Positions 17,089 to 26,739 are shown, counted from the first letter of the stretch. The stretch is DNA of 40,273 nt from Planctomycetota bacterium (GCA_016178505.1 JACOTG010000267.1:1-40273), one strand, 5' to 3'. Numbers and translations are program-made. Notes: generated by a model not told the origin, from the letters alone.

Positions 17089-18690
17089 TCAGAATGGACA
17101 TCTCGACGACGCCTTGGCCGAAGTCGCCGTAGCCGTCGGAGATGATGTCGGGTCGCCGTCCCCGTCGAAATCGGCCGCAACGGCACGGTTCCCGATACTC
17201 CACGCGAGTGACGCACCGGTCTGCGAGCTGCCGAAGCTGTCGGAGAAGGTGCCGCTGCCATCGTTCAAATAGAGCAGGGCGCGGCCATCGAGCCAATTCG
17301 ATAAGTAGAAGTCCAAGTCACCATCTCGATCGACGTCCACGAGGACTGAGCCGAAGGTATACGTGTATCGAAGCGGCAGTCGGGGAGGGCCGCCATTCGG
17401 AGCCCCAAACGTTTCATCGACGAAGAAACCTCCGCCTTGGTTCATCCACGTCCGAGTTTGGCCGCTGAGTGAGTTCATGACCAGGTCGAGATCACCATCC
17501 CGGTCGAGATCGCCCGCGAGAAGCTCCGTGAACACTTCGCTGGCGGGCGGAAGTCCGGTCCCGGGTCCGTTCGTGCCATCAGTAAAGAAAGCGCTTCCAT
17601 CGTTCAGGAACAACGACGGATTAAAAGACGGGGATGAAAACACAACGTCGAGATCGCCATCGCCGTCAAAATCGCCGACCACTCCGGTCTGTCCGATGCC
17701 ATAGCCAGGCGACCAGCCGCTCCCTGGACCATGCGTCGCATCTCGAAAGGCGCCGTGACCGTCGTTGAGGTAAATGGCCGCGTAGCCTGAAAGAATCAGA
17801 TCTGGCGCTCCATCTCCGTCGAGGTCCCCGACCAGCAAATCCGTTGCACTCCCGCTACAGCAGGCTGGCGGCGTCCCGGTGGTTGTACCGTCCGAGCCGT
17901 CCACAAACAGACCCTGTCCATCGTTGATCAGAAGTCGAAGCCGCAAGTCGAGGTTCACCGAACTCTCGCAGATCAAGTCGAGATCCCCATCCAGATCGAC
18001 GTCCACCAACTTCACCGCCCCGAATCTGCTCGCGCCGGCGGGAATTCCGGTCGTGGACCCATGGGTGCCATCTGCGAACGAACCGGTCCCGTCGTTCAGT
18101 AGCAATGTCATTCCACTGTCCTTGTTGATGATCAAATCCACATCGCCATCGCTGTCGACGTCCCCGAGAGCCCCACCAAAAGAAACACGCTCCCCGGGAT
18201 GAAACCCTATCACGGCTCCGCGAAAGTCCCCCCGGCTCCCGTTTCCGACGACGCGGGTCTCGCTGCGAGACAACGAAAGTCCATGTGGAGCGTTCGGGTC
18301 GACGATAATCGCCTGAAACGTTGGGTGTCTACCCAGAAGCATTGGATCGTCCATGACGGAGAATGAACGATCGTAGTGGCCGGTATCATCGAGCGGAGGA
18401 TCGTTCCTTCGGAAGATGGCGTCTTGAATCACGAACGTCCTGCGGGGATTCAGGCAAAGCGTGCCGTAGCGCGTGTGGATCGAACCGGGGTAGAGCGAGA
18501 CCGCCAATGCGAATGGCGTCCGCGGCCGACCCGACACGACGACTCGAAATCCCTGCCCGATGTCGATCGTGCCGACGCTCACGCTCACGGCGGGCGATGC
18601 AACGTCGTTCGCGATCGCCGGTCCGGCGAGAGCCGAAGTGGCCGCGAGAATCGCAGTCAATCGGCTCGTCGAAACGAATCCCAGGAACAC
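17078..18690 (-). pseudogene. Secreted FG-GAP/VCBS repeat protein, frameshifted near its C-terminus
   Basis: Translation begins at a GTG at 18690, six bases after GGAGG. A signal peptide (LTAILAATSALAGPAIA) leads into an N-domain of about 110 residues in planctomycete style (YGTLCLNPRRTFVIQDA). Seven calcium-binding FG-GAP/VCBS-type repeats follow, such as LGDVDSDGDVDLII, VGDFDGDGDLDVVF and LVDVDRDGDLDFYL, each ending in a LLNDGTGSF-like strand. These should fold as an extracellular seven-bladed propeller. The seventh repeat reads FDGDGDP and then goes out of frame around 17149-17153; adding one G restores PDIISDGYGDFGQGVVEMSI and an end at 17078. Uncorrected, the frame stops at 17089 after about 25 foreign residues. 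This is either a sequence error or a very recent mutation. The ligand is unknown; adhesion is a common role for such propellers. Confidence 0.75.
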
Positions 18691-18849
18691 TCTTGGCCTC
18701 CTCCACGACCTCGCGGTTCGGCCGAGCTGAACGATGATCCTACCGATTGACGCGAAGTTCCGCCTAGCGAATTCAGCCTACGGCCTGGGTTGTCCGATTC
18801 TCGCGTGAACTTCGTCGATCGCGGCTGCGGCGACGGGCGGCGTCGGGAC

Positions 18850-19866
18850 CTACTGCTTCCCGCTCCGCTTCGCGAAGTCGCGGATCGTGTCGAGGATCTG
18901 AGTGGCCGTGGTGATCGCGCGAAGGCCATGCTCGCCCGAGACGACCGGCTCGACTCGCGCGCGCGCGCACGCCACGAACGACTCCAGCTCCGCGCGCAGC
19001 GGCTCGTGATCGGTGAGGTCCAGCTCCGTCGCCTCGATGAGGTTCTCGAGGAGGAACGCCTGCGGATCGGTGACGGTCTTCGGGTCGATCGACTCGGGAT
19101 GGATCGTGCCTTCGCGAAGCTCGCGCGACTTCCGGTAGACCACGCCGTGCTTCTTCTCGTAGTCGAGCGAGACGTAGCAGTCCTCCGAGAAGATGCGGAT
19201 CTTCCTCTCGGTGCGCGCCGAGACGCGGCTCGCGGTGAGGTTTGCCACGCAGTCGTTCTCGAAGAGCAGCCGCGCGTTCGCGATGTCCTCGTGCGCCGAG
19301 AGGACGTTCACGCCGATGGCGTCGACGCGCTCGATTGGCGAGCGCACGAGGTGCAGCACGATGTCGATGTCGTGGATCATGACGTCGAGGACGACGCCGA
19401 TGTCCACCGAGCGAAACGGGAACGGCGAGAGCCGGTGCACCTCGATGAAGCGCGGCACGAGCCCGAGCTTCTCGATCGCGATCACCGCGGGGTTGAACCG
19501 TTCGACGTGCCCGACCTGGAGCGGCGTTCGTTTCTCGCGCGCGAGATCCACGAGCGCCTTCGCCTCGGGGACGGTCGACGCGAGCGGCTTCTCGACGAGC
19601 GTCGCCACGCCGCGCTCGAGGAAGTGGCGGCCGACCGCGAGGTGCTCGCGCGTCGGCACCGCGACCGACACCGCGTCGATCGGCGGAAGATCGCATACGT
19701 CGTGGAACGCGCGCGTCCCGCGCTCGGCGGCGACCGACGCGGCGACTTCGGGTGCGACGTCCACGACGCCGACGAGCTCGACGTCCGGCATCTGCGAGTA
19801 GATTCGCGCGTGGTGACGGCCGAGGCGCCCGACGCCGACGACGGCGACGCGCAAGCGCGCGGTCAC
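18850..19866 (-). CDS. Gfo/Idh/MocA-family NAD(P)-dependent oxidoreductase in the lipid A operon (possible UDP-GlcNAc 3-dehydrogenase)
   Basis: This 338-residue enzyme has the Rossmann start LRVAVVGVGRLGRHHARIYS, the family catalytic motif VEKPLAS (Lys near residue 95) and the C-terminal domain motif LDVMIHDIDIVLHLV with its conserved His-Asp. The start is a GTG at 19864-19866 whose GTGA overlaps the lpxC-fabZ stop, a strong sign of translational coupling. In Acidithiobacillus and Leptospira, the related GnnA oxidises the 3-OH of UDP-GlcNAc so that a transaminase (GnnB) can make the 3-amino sugar for amide-linked lipid A. Position suggests a similar sugar-nucleotide role, but no gnnB or lpxA is present here, so the substrate remains inferred. 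Confidence 0.85.
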   Translation of the reverse strand: MTARLRVAVVGVGRLGRHHARIYSQMPDVELVGVVDVAPEVAASVAAERGTRAFHDVCDLPPIDAVSVAVPTREHLAVGRHFLERGVATLVEKPLASTVPEAKALVDLAREKRTPLQVGHVERFNPAVIAIEKLGLVPRFIEVHRLSPFPFRSVDIGVVLDVMIHDIDIVLHLVRSPIERVDAIGVNVLSAHEDIANARLLFENDCVANLTASRVSARTERKIRIFSEDCYVSLDYEKKHGVVYRKSRELREGTIHPESIDPKTVTDPQAFLLENLIEATELDLTDHEPLRAELESFVACARARVEPVVSGEHGLRAITTATQILDTIRDFAKRSGKQ

Positions 19867-21230
19867 GACTCGACCGAGCGCTGATCCGAATCGACCAGCA
19901 TGAACTTCATGCGCGCTTCGCACGTGAGCTTGTCGTTCACCAGCGCGCGGCCGACGACGTAGCCGGTTCGCGCCTTCACGCGAAGCGCCTCGACCTCGAG
20001 GCGGAGCTGATCGCCGGGGACGACGGCCCGTCGCATCTTCACGTGGTCGATGGCGAGGAGGACCGCGGTCTTGCCGGTGTTCTCGAGCTTTCGATACAGG
20101 AGGACGCCGGCGAGCTGCGCCATCGCCTCGATCTGCAAGACGCCCGGCATCACCGGTTGGTCCGGCCAGTGCCCCTGGAAGAAGGCTTCGTTCATCGACA
20201 CGTTCTTGATGCCGACCGCGCGACGATAGCCCTCGATCTCGATGACGCGATCGATGAACAGGAACGGATAGCGGTGCGGGATGATCCGCATGATCGCCTT
20301 GATGTCGAGGCCGCTGTCGCGCTGCAGGATGCCCTGGTTCTCCTGCTGGCGCATGGCGCTCGTGATTCGACGTGCCAGCTCGACGTTGTCGCGATGTCCG
20401 GTGCGGATCGCCGTGACGTGCGCCTTGAGATCGGCATTCACGAGGAAGAGGTCGCCGATGAGATCGAGCACCTTGTGGCGAACGAACTCGTCCTCGAACC
20501 GCAAGCGGTTGTTCTGCACGACCCCGTTCTGCCCGATCACCAACGTGTTCTCGTGGGTCGCGCCCTTGCCGAGTCCGGCCTCCTTCAAGTGCTGCGCCTC
20601 GGATTGGAGGATGAAGGTGCGAGCCGGCGCGATCCGCTCGAGAAACTCCTCTTCGTTGACCGTGAGGTTGACGTTCTGCGTCGGGACGGACTTCGACGAA
20701 TAGTCGAGCGTGTAATCGATCGACAGTGACTCTTTTTGGAGAGGCGGGCTCGCCATCAGCGTCGACTCGCCGTTCTTCACCAGGATCGGCTGCTCGACCA
20801 CGAACGACCGGCGCGGCGCGCGCAAATCCACGATCCCGGCGCTTCGCAGCAGCTCGACGAACGGCTTCGACGAGCCGTCCATGCCGGGGACTTCGGCACC
20901 GGTGATCTCGATGACGAGGTTGTCGACGGCGAGACCGGAGAGCGCCGCGAGCAGATGCTCGACGGTCTGCACCTCGACTCCGTCTTTCTCGAGAGTGGTT
21001 CGCCGGGCGCGCTCGCCGAGGCTCTCGACGCAGACGGGGATGTGGGTCTTCTCGATGACGTCGGTTCTCACGAACTCGACGCCGGAGTTGGCTTCCGCGG
21101 GACGCAACGTCAACGTCGTCGTCTCTCCCGTGTGGAGGCCCACGCCGGAGACGCGAACGACGTTTCGAATCGTGTGCTGCGTACGCACCGGTTTCTCTAG
21201 ACGAGTTTCGGAGCGCATCGAAAAAGACAC
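19863..21230 (-). CDS. lpxC-fabZ: Fused UDP-3-O-acyl-GlcNAc deacetylase / 3-hydroxyacyl-ACP dehydratase
   Basis: The N-terminal ~300 residues are LpxC, the zinc deacetylase that commits UDP-3-O-acyl-GlcNAc to lipid A: VSGVGLHTGETTTLTLRPA, the zinc-ligand motif TVEHLLAALSGL, DGSSKPFVELL, and the second zinc/catalytic motif FVRHKVLDLIGDL. The C-terminal ~145 residues are FabZ: IMRIIPHRYPFLFIDRV with its catalytic His, FFQGHWPDQPVMPGVLQIEA with the catalytic Glu, and MAQLAGVL. The fusion couples fatty-acid supply to lipid A and is known from Bacteroidetes, Chlorobi and several deep lineages. I prefer the GTG at 21230 because AGGGA lies 7 bases upstream. An ATG at 21314 would add 28 residues and an ATG at 21218 would remove 4. 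Skp and bamA lie directly upstream. Confidence 0.95.
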   Translation of the reverse strand: MSFSMRSETRLEKPVRTQHTIRNVVRVSGVGLHTGETTTLTLRPAEANSGVEFVRTDVIEKTHIPVCVESLGERARRTTLEKDGVEVQTVEHLLAALSGLAVDNLVIEITGAEVPGMDGSSKPFVELLRSAGIVDLRAPRRSFVVEQPILVKNGESTLMASPPLQKESLSIDYTLDYSSKSVPTQNVNLTVNEEEFLERIAPARTFILQSEAQHLKEAGLGKGATHENTLVIGQNGVVQNNRLRFEDEFVRHKVLDLIGDLFLVNADLKAHVTAIRTGHRDNVELARRITSAMRQQENQGILQRDSGLDIKAIMRIIPHRYPFLFIDRVIEIEGYRRAVGIKNVSMNEAFFQGHWPDQPVMPGVLQIEAMAQLAGVLLYRKLENTGKTAVLLAIDHVKMRRAVVPGDQLRLEVEALRVKARTGYVVGRALVNDKLTCEARMKFMLVDSDQRSVES

Positions 21231-21338
21231 GCCAACGTCCCTGCTCGGGCCAAAAAAGTAGCCGCGGAGCGGTGCAAAGTCAATTTGCGCTGGGCTCTCC
21301 GGACGAGACGCCATCGCCGATCCCCGTCGAATCCTTCG

Positions 21339-21989
21339 TTATTGGTTGAGCTTTTCGAGAAGTCGATCGGTGACGTCGGTCGCCGGGTCGAACCAGATCG
21401 CCGTGCGGGCTGCGATCGCCGCCGTCACTCCTTTTTCGCCCGAAGCCTGCAGATCCTTGCGGTTCACGACGAGAACGGCGGCCCACCCCTCGGCTTGCGC
21501 CATCGTGGCGAGCGTCGTCCGAATCGTCCCGTAGACTTCCTTGTAGAGCGAGCCCAGGCCCTCGTCGGTCCCCTCCTCGACGATCTTCTTGTCCATCTCG
21601 TTCGTCAGCGCGCGCAGGCGCAGATCGCGCTGCTTGGCCTTGTATTCCTTGCTTTGCGCCGAGAGGAGCTGAAGCTCGTCCGCGTCCTCGGCGATCTTCT
21701 TCACCGCCTCCTCATACTCCTTCTTCTTGTCGGAGTACTCCTTCTGCAGCTTGTCCTTCAGCTCCTTCGTCTTCTTGTAGCCGTTGATCGCGTCCTCGAT
21801 GTCGACGAACACGACCTTTCCCGCGAGCGACGGCGCGGTCTTCGGCGTCGAGGGCGTCGGTGGCTTCTTCGTGTCGTCCGCCTGCGCGACGGCGACTTGG
21901 CCGATCACGATCGCGAGCCCGACGAGAAGCGCCGTGCCGCCGACGATCGCGGCGAGAGAGCCGAGCTTCGAACGAAGATTTCGAATCAT
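21339..21989 (-). CDS. skp: OmpH/Skp-family periplasmic chaperone
   Basis: This 216-residue protein has a long hydrophobic N-terminus (LAAIVGGTALLVGLAIVIGQ) ending AVAQA, a signal peptide or anchor. A 15-residue Pro/Lys/Thr linker follows, then the OmpH start VVFVDIEDAINGYKKTKELK. A highly charged helical arm (YSDKKKEYEEAVKKIAEDA and on) turns around near residues 120-140, and a returning strand AVLVVNRKDLQ completes the Skp trimer body. Skp holds unfolded outer-membrane proteins in the periplasm. It lies 28 bases downstream of bamA, the usual arrangement, and is followed by lpxC-fabZ after 108 bases from the chosen start. Confidence 0.9.
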   Translation of the reverse strand: MIRNLRSKLGSLAAIVGGTALLVGLAIVIGQVAVAQADDTKKPPTPSTPKTAPSLAGKVVFVDIEDAINGYKKTKELKDKLQKEYSDKKKEYEEAVKKIAEDADELQLLSAQSKEYKAKQRDLRLRALTNEMDKKIVEEGTDEGLGSLYKEVYGTIRTTLATMAQAEGWAAVLVVNRKDLQASGEKGVTAAIAARTAIWFDPATDVTDRLLEKLNQ

Positions 21990-22017
21990 GACGTCACCTC
22001 CAGGACTTTCGTTTGGG

Positions 22018-24453
22018 TCAGAAGAAAACCTCGCCGAGGCTGAACGACACGACTTGTCGCTCGTCGCCCGCCTCGCTGCGAATCGGGAAGCCGAAGTCGA
22101 ACGCGAACGGCACGGGCCCGAGGAACGGCACGCGAAACCTCACGCCGAAGCCGACCGAAACGCGCATCTTCGAGAGCGACAGCTCGCCGAACGTCGGCGA
22201 GACGGTGCCGTAGTCCGTGAAGAGCACGCCGCGGAAGATCTCCTCGTAGATCGGGATCGAGTATTCGAACGCGCCGGTCGCGAGGCCCTGGCCGCCCACC
22301 GGCTCGCCCTTCTTGTGCGGGCCGGCTCCGCGGAACTGGAATCCGCGCAGGCTCGATCGACCGCCGGCGAAGAACCGCTCGTAGATCGGGACGGTCGGCG
22401 AGTCGCCGAACCCGCTCTCCCACCCGAGGTGGAATCGCGCGGCCAGCACGTGGCGCAACTCGTCCTCCTGCTCGTAGACGGGAAAGTAGCGCGCCACGTC
22501 CACAACGGCACGGTTCATGTCGGTGTTGCCGCCGAGGATTCCGCCGCCGATCTCGTACGAAACGCCGAGCTCGTAACCGTCCGAGGGCGACAGCGGGTTG
22601 TCGATCTTTCGCCAGTTGAGCGAGGGACCGATCGCGACGACGCGGTTCAGTCCCACCGCGTTGCAATCGGAAACTTCGTCGGGGCGCCGGTCGCAAACTC
22701 TCGCGAGGTCGTCGTCGATGTTCGAGATCTTCACGATCTCGTTTCGGAATCGCATCTCGACGGAGATGTCTCGGCTGAACTTCTCGAGGTAGCGGCCGAC
22801 CGAGAGATCGATTCCCGTCCGCGTCTCGTCGTAGGAGCTTCGCGTTCGGAACCGTCGAAAGAGATCGATGCCGAACGAGTTGTCGGTTCCAGCGACGTGC
22901 GGCTCGCGAAACCCGACGCCGATCTGCGAAACCTGCGTGCCCGGCGCGATGTCGAGGAAGATCGTCTGACCGGCGCCCGTGAACGCTTCGCCGTCGATGA
23001 GGTCGGAGAAGCTGTCGGGGAGGTCCGCGATGTCGAAGTTCTTCTTCGAGATCGAAATCTGGCCGATGATGCCCGAGTCCGAGCCGACTCCGGCGGCGAA
23101 CCGGAGGTTGCCGGTGCGTCCTTCCTTCACGCCGATCGTCCAGTCCTGAATGCCCTCGTTCACGGAGAACTCGGGGTCGAATTTCAATCCGCCCTCGATG
23201 TCGAAGTAGCCGAGCGCCAGGAGGCGATAGAAGCTCTTCCGAACCTCGCCGACGTTCACGGGCTCGCCCGGATAGAACGACAACTCCCGCCGGATAACGT
23301 CGTCCTTCGTGAGACGATTGCCGGTGATCTTGATGTCGCCGACCTTGTACTTCTTGCCTTCCTTGATCTCGTAGACGACGTCCACCTCGTTGGTCGATTG
23401 GCTGAACGTCTCTTTCGGCGTGACGTCGCACCTCACGTAGGCGTTGTCCTGGTAGAGCCGCGTGATCGCGTCCTTGTCGCCGTCGCGCCGCTCGTAGAGG
23501 TAGGGCTGGCCCGGTTTCAGCTTCACCTTCGCCATCAGCTCGGCCGTCGTGTAGACGGTGTTGCCGGCGACGTTCACCGACTTCACGAAGTACCTTCCGC
23601 CCTCGACGATGCGGAGGCGAAGCGACACGCTCGTCTTGTCCGCGGTGAAATCGATGCGATCGATCTCGACGTCGACGTCACGGTAGCCCTCGCCGCGAAA
23701 CGCGTTCTTCACCGCGACCACGTCTTGGTGAAACGCGCGCTCGTCGAAGAGCCCCTTCGTGAAGAGCGTCGATTCCTTCGTCTCCATCACGTCCTTGATC
23801 TGGCTCGCGCGAAGCGCCTTGTTGCCGACGAACGTGATGTCGCTGACGGTCACCTTCGGTCCCTCGACGATGTCGATGGTGACGTCGTACCCCTTCTTGA
23901 ACTTGCTCGGACTCGGCTCGAGGCGATAGTCGACCTCGGCGAAGGTGTAGCCCTTGCTGCGATAGAGTCGCTGGACCTCGAGGGCTTCCTCGTGGAGCCG
24001 TCGCTCGCTGAGGAATTGACCCTTCTTCACGTCGATGACGTCGTCGAGGTCCTTTTCGGAGAGCTCGTCGAGCCCTTTGAACTTCACCGAGGTGATCAGC
24101 GGGCTCTCGACGAGAACGAAGCGCACTTTGAAGCCGCCCTCGTACGACTCGCGGTAGTACTGCACGTCGGCGAGGTCGAACGCCGAGTACAGGCTTCGCA
24201 CGTCCTGGTTGAGGATCTCCTCGTCGTACTCGCCCCCTTCGCGCGTCTTGATCTTCACTCGAATCGCCGCTTCTTTGATCTCGCGATTGCCCTCGAACTC
24301 GAGCTTCGTGACGATTTTCTTAGGGCCCGGCGTCGGTTGCGCCAGCGTGCGTTCCGCAACCAGTACGAGCCAGCACGCGACGAGAGCGGCCACGGCCGAC
24401 CGATTCGTCGCGACGATGGGGCGCGACGCGTGTCGGGTCAAGCGGCCGAGCAT
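22018..24453 (-). CDS. bamA: Outer-membrane protein assembly factor BamA (Omp85)
   Basis: This 811-residue protein has a signal peptide (AVAALVACWLVLVAERTLAQ), several POTRA repeats over about residues 45-440 (VTKLEFEGNREIKEAAIRVK, ITSVKFKGLDELSEKDLDDV, VSDITFVGNKALRASQIKDV, VKSVNVAGNTVYTTAEL, VGDIKITGNRLTKDDVIRRE, that is five), and a beta-barrel. The barrel carries the conserved RGF motif in GGRSSLRGFQFRG and ends with an aromatic terminal residue (SLGEVFF), as outer-membrane barrels do. BamA is the essential core that inserts barrels into the outer membrane. It follows dnaB by 10 bases and precedes skp. Its presence with lpx genes shows a true LPS-type outer membrane. Confidence 0.97.
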   Translation of the reverse strand: MLGRLTRHASRPIVATNRSAVAALVACWLVLVAERTLAQPTPGPKKIVTKLEFEGNREIKEAAIRVKIKTREGGEYDEEILNQDVRSLYSAFDLADVQYYRESYEGGFKVRFVLVESPLITSVKFKGLDELSEKDLDDVIDVKKGQFLSERRLHEEALEVQRLYRSKGYTFAEVDYRLEPSPSKFKKGYDVTIDIVEGPKVTVSDITFVGNKALRASQIKDVMETKESTLFTKGLFDERAFHQDVVAVKNAFRGEGYRDVDVEIDRIDFTADKTSVSLRLRIVEGGRYFVKSVNVAGNTVYTTAELMAKVKLKPGQPYLYERRDGDKDAITRLYQDNAYVRCDVTPKETFSQSTNEVDVVYEIKEGKKYKVGDIKITGNRLTKDDVIRRELSFYPGEPVNVGEVRKSFYRLLALGYFDIEGGLKFDPEFSVNEGIQDWTIGVKEGRTGNLRFAAGVGSDSGIIGQISISKKNFDIADLPDSFSDLIDGEAFTGAGQTIFLDIAPGTQVSQIGVGFREPHVAGTDNSFGIDLFRRFRTRSSYDETRTGIDLSVGRYLEKFSRDISVEMRFRNEIVKISNIDDDLARVCDRRPDEVSDCNAVGLNRVVAIGPSLNWRKIDNPLSPSDGYELGVSYEIGGGILGGNTDMNRAVVDVARYFPVYEQEDELRHVLAARFHLGWESGFGDSPTVPIYERFFAGGRSSLRGFQFRGAGPHKKGEPVGGQGLATGAFEYSIPIYEEIFRGVLFTDYGTVSPTFGELSLSKMRVSVGFGVRFRVPFLGPVPFAFDFGFPIRSEAGDERQVVSFSLGEVFF

Positions 24454-24463
24454 GGCCGTGGGA

Positions 24464-25813
24464 TTACGAGACTCCGGCCGATTGGTACGCGAGATTCCCG
24501 AATCGCAGGTACGAGGCGAGAAACGTCAGCTGGACGCGGCCGACCGGCCCGTTTCGCTGCTTGAGCACGAGCACCTCGGCGAGTCCCTTGTTCGTTTCCT
24601 TCGGGTCGTAGTACTCCTCGCGGTAGAGCGCGAGGATCAGGTCGGCGTCCTGCTCGATCGCGCCCGACTCGCGAAGATCGGACAGCCGAGGCCGGTGGTC
24701 GTCGCGGCTGTCGACCGCGCGATTGAGCTGCGACAGCGCGATGACCGGCACTTCCAGCTCGCGAGCGAGCGCCTTCAGCGATCGAGAGATCACGGAAATC
24801 TCCTGCTGCCGGTTCTCGCCCATCGGCGCGTCCATGAGCTGCAGGTAGTCGACGATCACGAGACCGATGTCGTGCTTCGCCTTGCAGCGACGAGCCTTTG
24901 CCTTGAGTCCGACCGGCGTCAGCGAGGCCGTGTCGTCGATGAAAATCTTCGCCTCGTCGAGCTTCCCCGCCGCCAGCGTGAGATTCGACCAGTCGTCCTC
25001 GCCGATCTCGCCTTTTCGCATCTTGTGCGCGTCGATGCGCGCGCGCCCGCACAGGACGTTCTGCGCGACCTGGAGCTTCGACGTTTCCAGCGAAAAGATC
25101 AGGACCCCGCGTCCTTCGTCGACTGCGGCGTGGTCGGCGATGTTCAACACGAACGACGTCTTTCCCATGCTCGGCCGGCCGGCGACGACGACGAGCTCTC
25201 CGGGCTGCAGGCCAGACGTCATGTCGTCGAGGTCGATGAACCCCGTCGGCAAGCCGGTGAGGCGACCGCGATTGTCCTGCAGTTTGTCGATGCGCTCGAA
25301 CGTGGCCTTGAGGAGGTCGCCGATGTGCATGGTCTCGCCCGCGCCGTCGCTCCGCGAGCAGCTGAAGATGAGCTGCTCGGCCCGATCGAGGAGATCCTTG
25401 CTCGTGTACCCGCTCTCGTAGGCCTCGCGGAGGATCTGCGTCGTCACCGCGATCAGGGATCGCACCGCCGCCTTCTCGCGGACGATCTCGGCGTAGTGGT
25501 CCGCGTTCGCCGCCGACGGAACCGTCTCGGCGAGCTGAACGAGCGCCTCGACGCCTCCGAGCTTCGCGAGCTGAGATCGACGTTCGAGCTCGTTCTTGAC
25601 GATGACCAGATCGATCGCCTGGTGATTGTCGTAGAGATCGCGCAGGATCTCGTAGAGTTCGCGATGAGACGTCTTATAGAAGTCCTCGGGGCGGATCTTC
25701 TGCACGACGTCGCCGAGGACGTCGCCGGAAAGAAGGATCGAACCGAGAAGCGACGCTTCAGCCTCGACGTTCTGAGGCGGGACGTGATCGAGAATGCTGC
25801 CTTCCGCCGCCAT
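24464..25813 (-). CDS. dnaB: Replicative DNA helicase DnaB
   Basis: This 449-residue hexameric 5'-3' helicase opens the replication fork. It has the N-terminal domain start VPPQNVEAEASLLGSILLSG and the RecA-type core: GLPTGFIDLDDMTSGLQPGE, Walker A in VVAGRPSMGKTSFVLNIA, Walker B in IGLVIVDYLQLMDAP, then RSLKALARELEVPVIALSQL with the arginine finger region and SDLRESGAIEQDADLILALY. No intein interrupts it. The ATG at 25813 follows GGGGAGGG. It lies behind rplI, as in the common rpsF-rpsR-rplI-dnaB order. Confidence 0.98.
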   Translation of the reverse strand: MAAEGSILDHVPPQNVEAEASLLGSILLSGDVLGDVVQKIRPEDFYKTSHRELYEILRDLYDNHQAIDLVIVKNELERRSQLAKLGGVEALVQLAETVPSAANADHYAEIVREKAAVRSLIAVTTQILREAYESGYTSKDLLDRAEQLIFSCSRSDGAGETMHIGDLLKATFERIDKLQDNRGRLTGLPTGFIDLDDMTSGLQPGELVVVAGRPSMGKTSFVLNIADHAAVDEGRGVLIFSLETSKLQVAQNVLCGRARIDAHKMRKGEIGEDDWSNLTLAAGKLDEAKIFIDDTASLTPVGLKAKARRCKAKHDIGLVIVDYLQLMDAPMGENRQQEISVISRSLKALARELEVPVIALSQLNRAVDSRDDHRPRLSDLRESGAIEQDADLILALYREEYYDPKETNKGLAEVLVLKQRNGPVGRVQLTFLASYLRFGNLAYQSAGVS

Positions 25814-25984
25814 GGCCCTCCCCTTCAGGCTGCCGGTCGGGACGACTCGGCGGGATGCCGCAGTCCCGATCCCGGCGCACCAGGCGATGCCCTTGCCCGG
25901 CGCTCAGCCGCTCTCCGGTTCCAAACACTCGCGACCGCCGACTGCCGGTCATCGATCCGTCGAAGGTCGCGCTACGCCGAATCG

Positions 25985-26443
25985 CTAACCCTTCTCCTCG
26001 GTCGCTTCGATGACCCAGACCTTCACCTTCGCGGTGATGTCGCCATGGAGGACGACGGAGACCTCGTGCGGCCCCGTCTCCTTGATGGCCTTCTCGAGGC
26101 GGATGGCGCGCTCGTCGATCTCGATGCCGCCCTTCTTGAATGCGTCGGCGATCATCTTCTCGCTGACCGAGCCGTAGAGGTGACCCTCTGCCCCCGCCTT
26201 GACCTCGATCGTGCACGACGCCCCGTCGAGGCGCTTCGCGAACGCGGCCAGCTCCTCGGTGCGCTGAGCCTCGCGCATCGAGAGCTTCTTCTTCTCCAGC
26301 TCGAGCCGGCGCAGGTTCTCCGGCGTCACCGCCATCGCGTAGCCGCGCGGCAAGAGGAAGTTCCTCGCGTAGCCGACCCTCACGTCGACCACTTCGCCGC
26401 GTTGCCCGAGCTTCTCGATGTCTTCTCGAAGGAGCAAGCGCAT
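25985..26443 (-). CDS. rplI: Ribosomal protein bL9
   Basis: This 152-residue protein matches bL9: MRLLLREDIEKLGQRGEVVD, the conserved VGYARNFLLPRGYAMAVT loop, the central charged helix LRRLELEKKKLSMREAQR, and the C-terminal domain GHLYGSVSEKMIADAFK. The ATG at 26443 has AGGAA a few bases upstream; the frame stays open upstream but is not protein-like. bL9 binds 23S rRNA near L1 and spans toward the next ribosome. Confidence 0.97.
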   Translation of the reverse strand: MRLLLREDIEKLGQRGEVVDVRVGYARNFLLPRGYAMAVTPENLRRLELEKKKLSMREAQRTEELAAFAKRLDGASCTIEVKAGAEGHLYGSVSEKMIADAFKKGGIEIDERAIRLEKAIKETGPHEVSVVLHGDITAKVKVWVIEATEEKG

Positions 26444-26502
26444 CTCGTGGTTCCTTTCGATCTCGATCGTCTTCGGTTTCGGATTCCGCCGACGGGCGTC
26501 GG

Positions 26503-26739
26503 CTAGCCGGCCATGTACGGCATCAGCGCCATGCGCCGCGCCACTTTCACGGCCAACTTCACTTGGCGTTGATGTCGCGCGCAGTTCCCGGAGCGCTTTC
26601 TCGAGAAGAGCTTGCCCTGGGTCGTGCACAGCTTCATCAACTGCGGGAAGTCCTTGAAGTTCACTCGCGTCGTCTTCGTGCGGCAGAACCGACATCGTCC
26701 GCGGTCACCGAAGCTCGAATACCTCTTGTTGCCGTTCAC
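26503..26739 (-). CDS. rpsR: Ribosomal protein bS18 (zinc-binding type)
   Basis: A 78-residue bS18 with GRCRFCRTKTTRVNFKD near the N-terminus, the S6-binding helix segment FSRKRSGNCARHQRQVKLAV, and ARRMALMPYMAG at the end. Four cysteines (CxxC plus LMKLC and GNC) suggest the zinc-containing version of the protein. The start is a GTG at 26739 with AAAGGGA upstream. It partners with bS6, encoded 63 bases upstream. Confidence 0.95.
   Translation of the reverse strand: MNGNKRYSSFGDRGRCRFCRTKTTRVNFKDFPQLMKLCTTQGKLFSRKRSGNCARHQRQVKLAVKVARRMALMPYMAG

Noticed and set aside
21784..24564. A 926-codon open frame on the plus strand opposite bamA and skp
   Set aside because: It is antisense to clearly conserved genes and its composition is biased to Arg, Val, Asp and Glu as expected of a mirrored frame.
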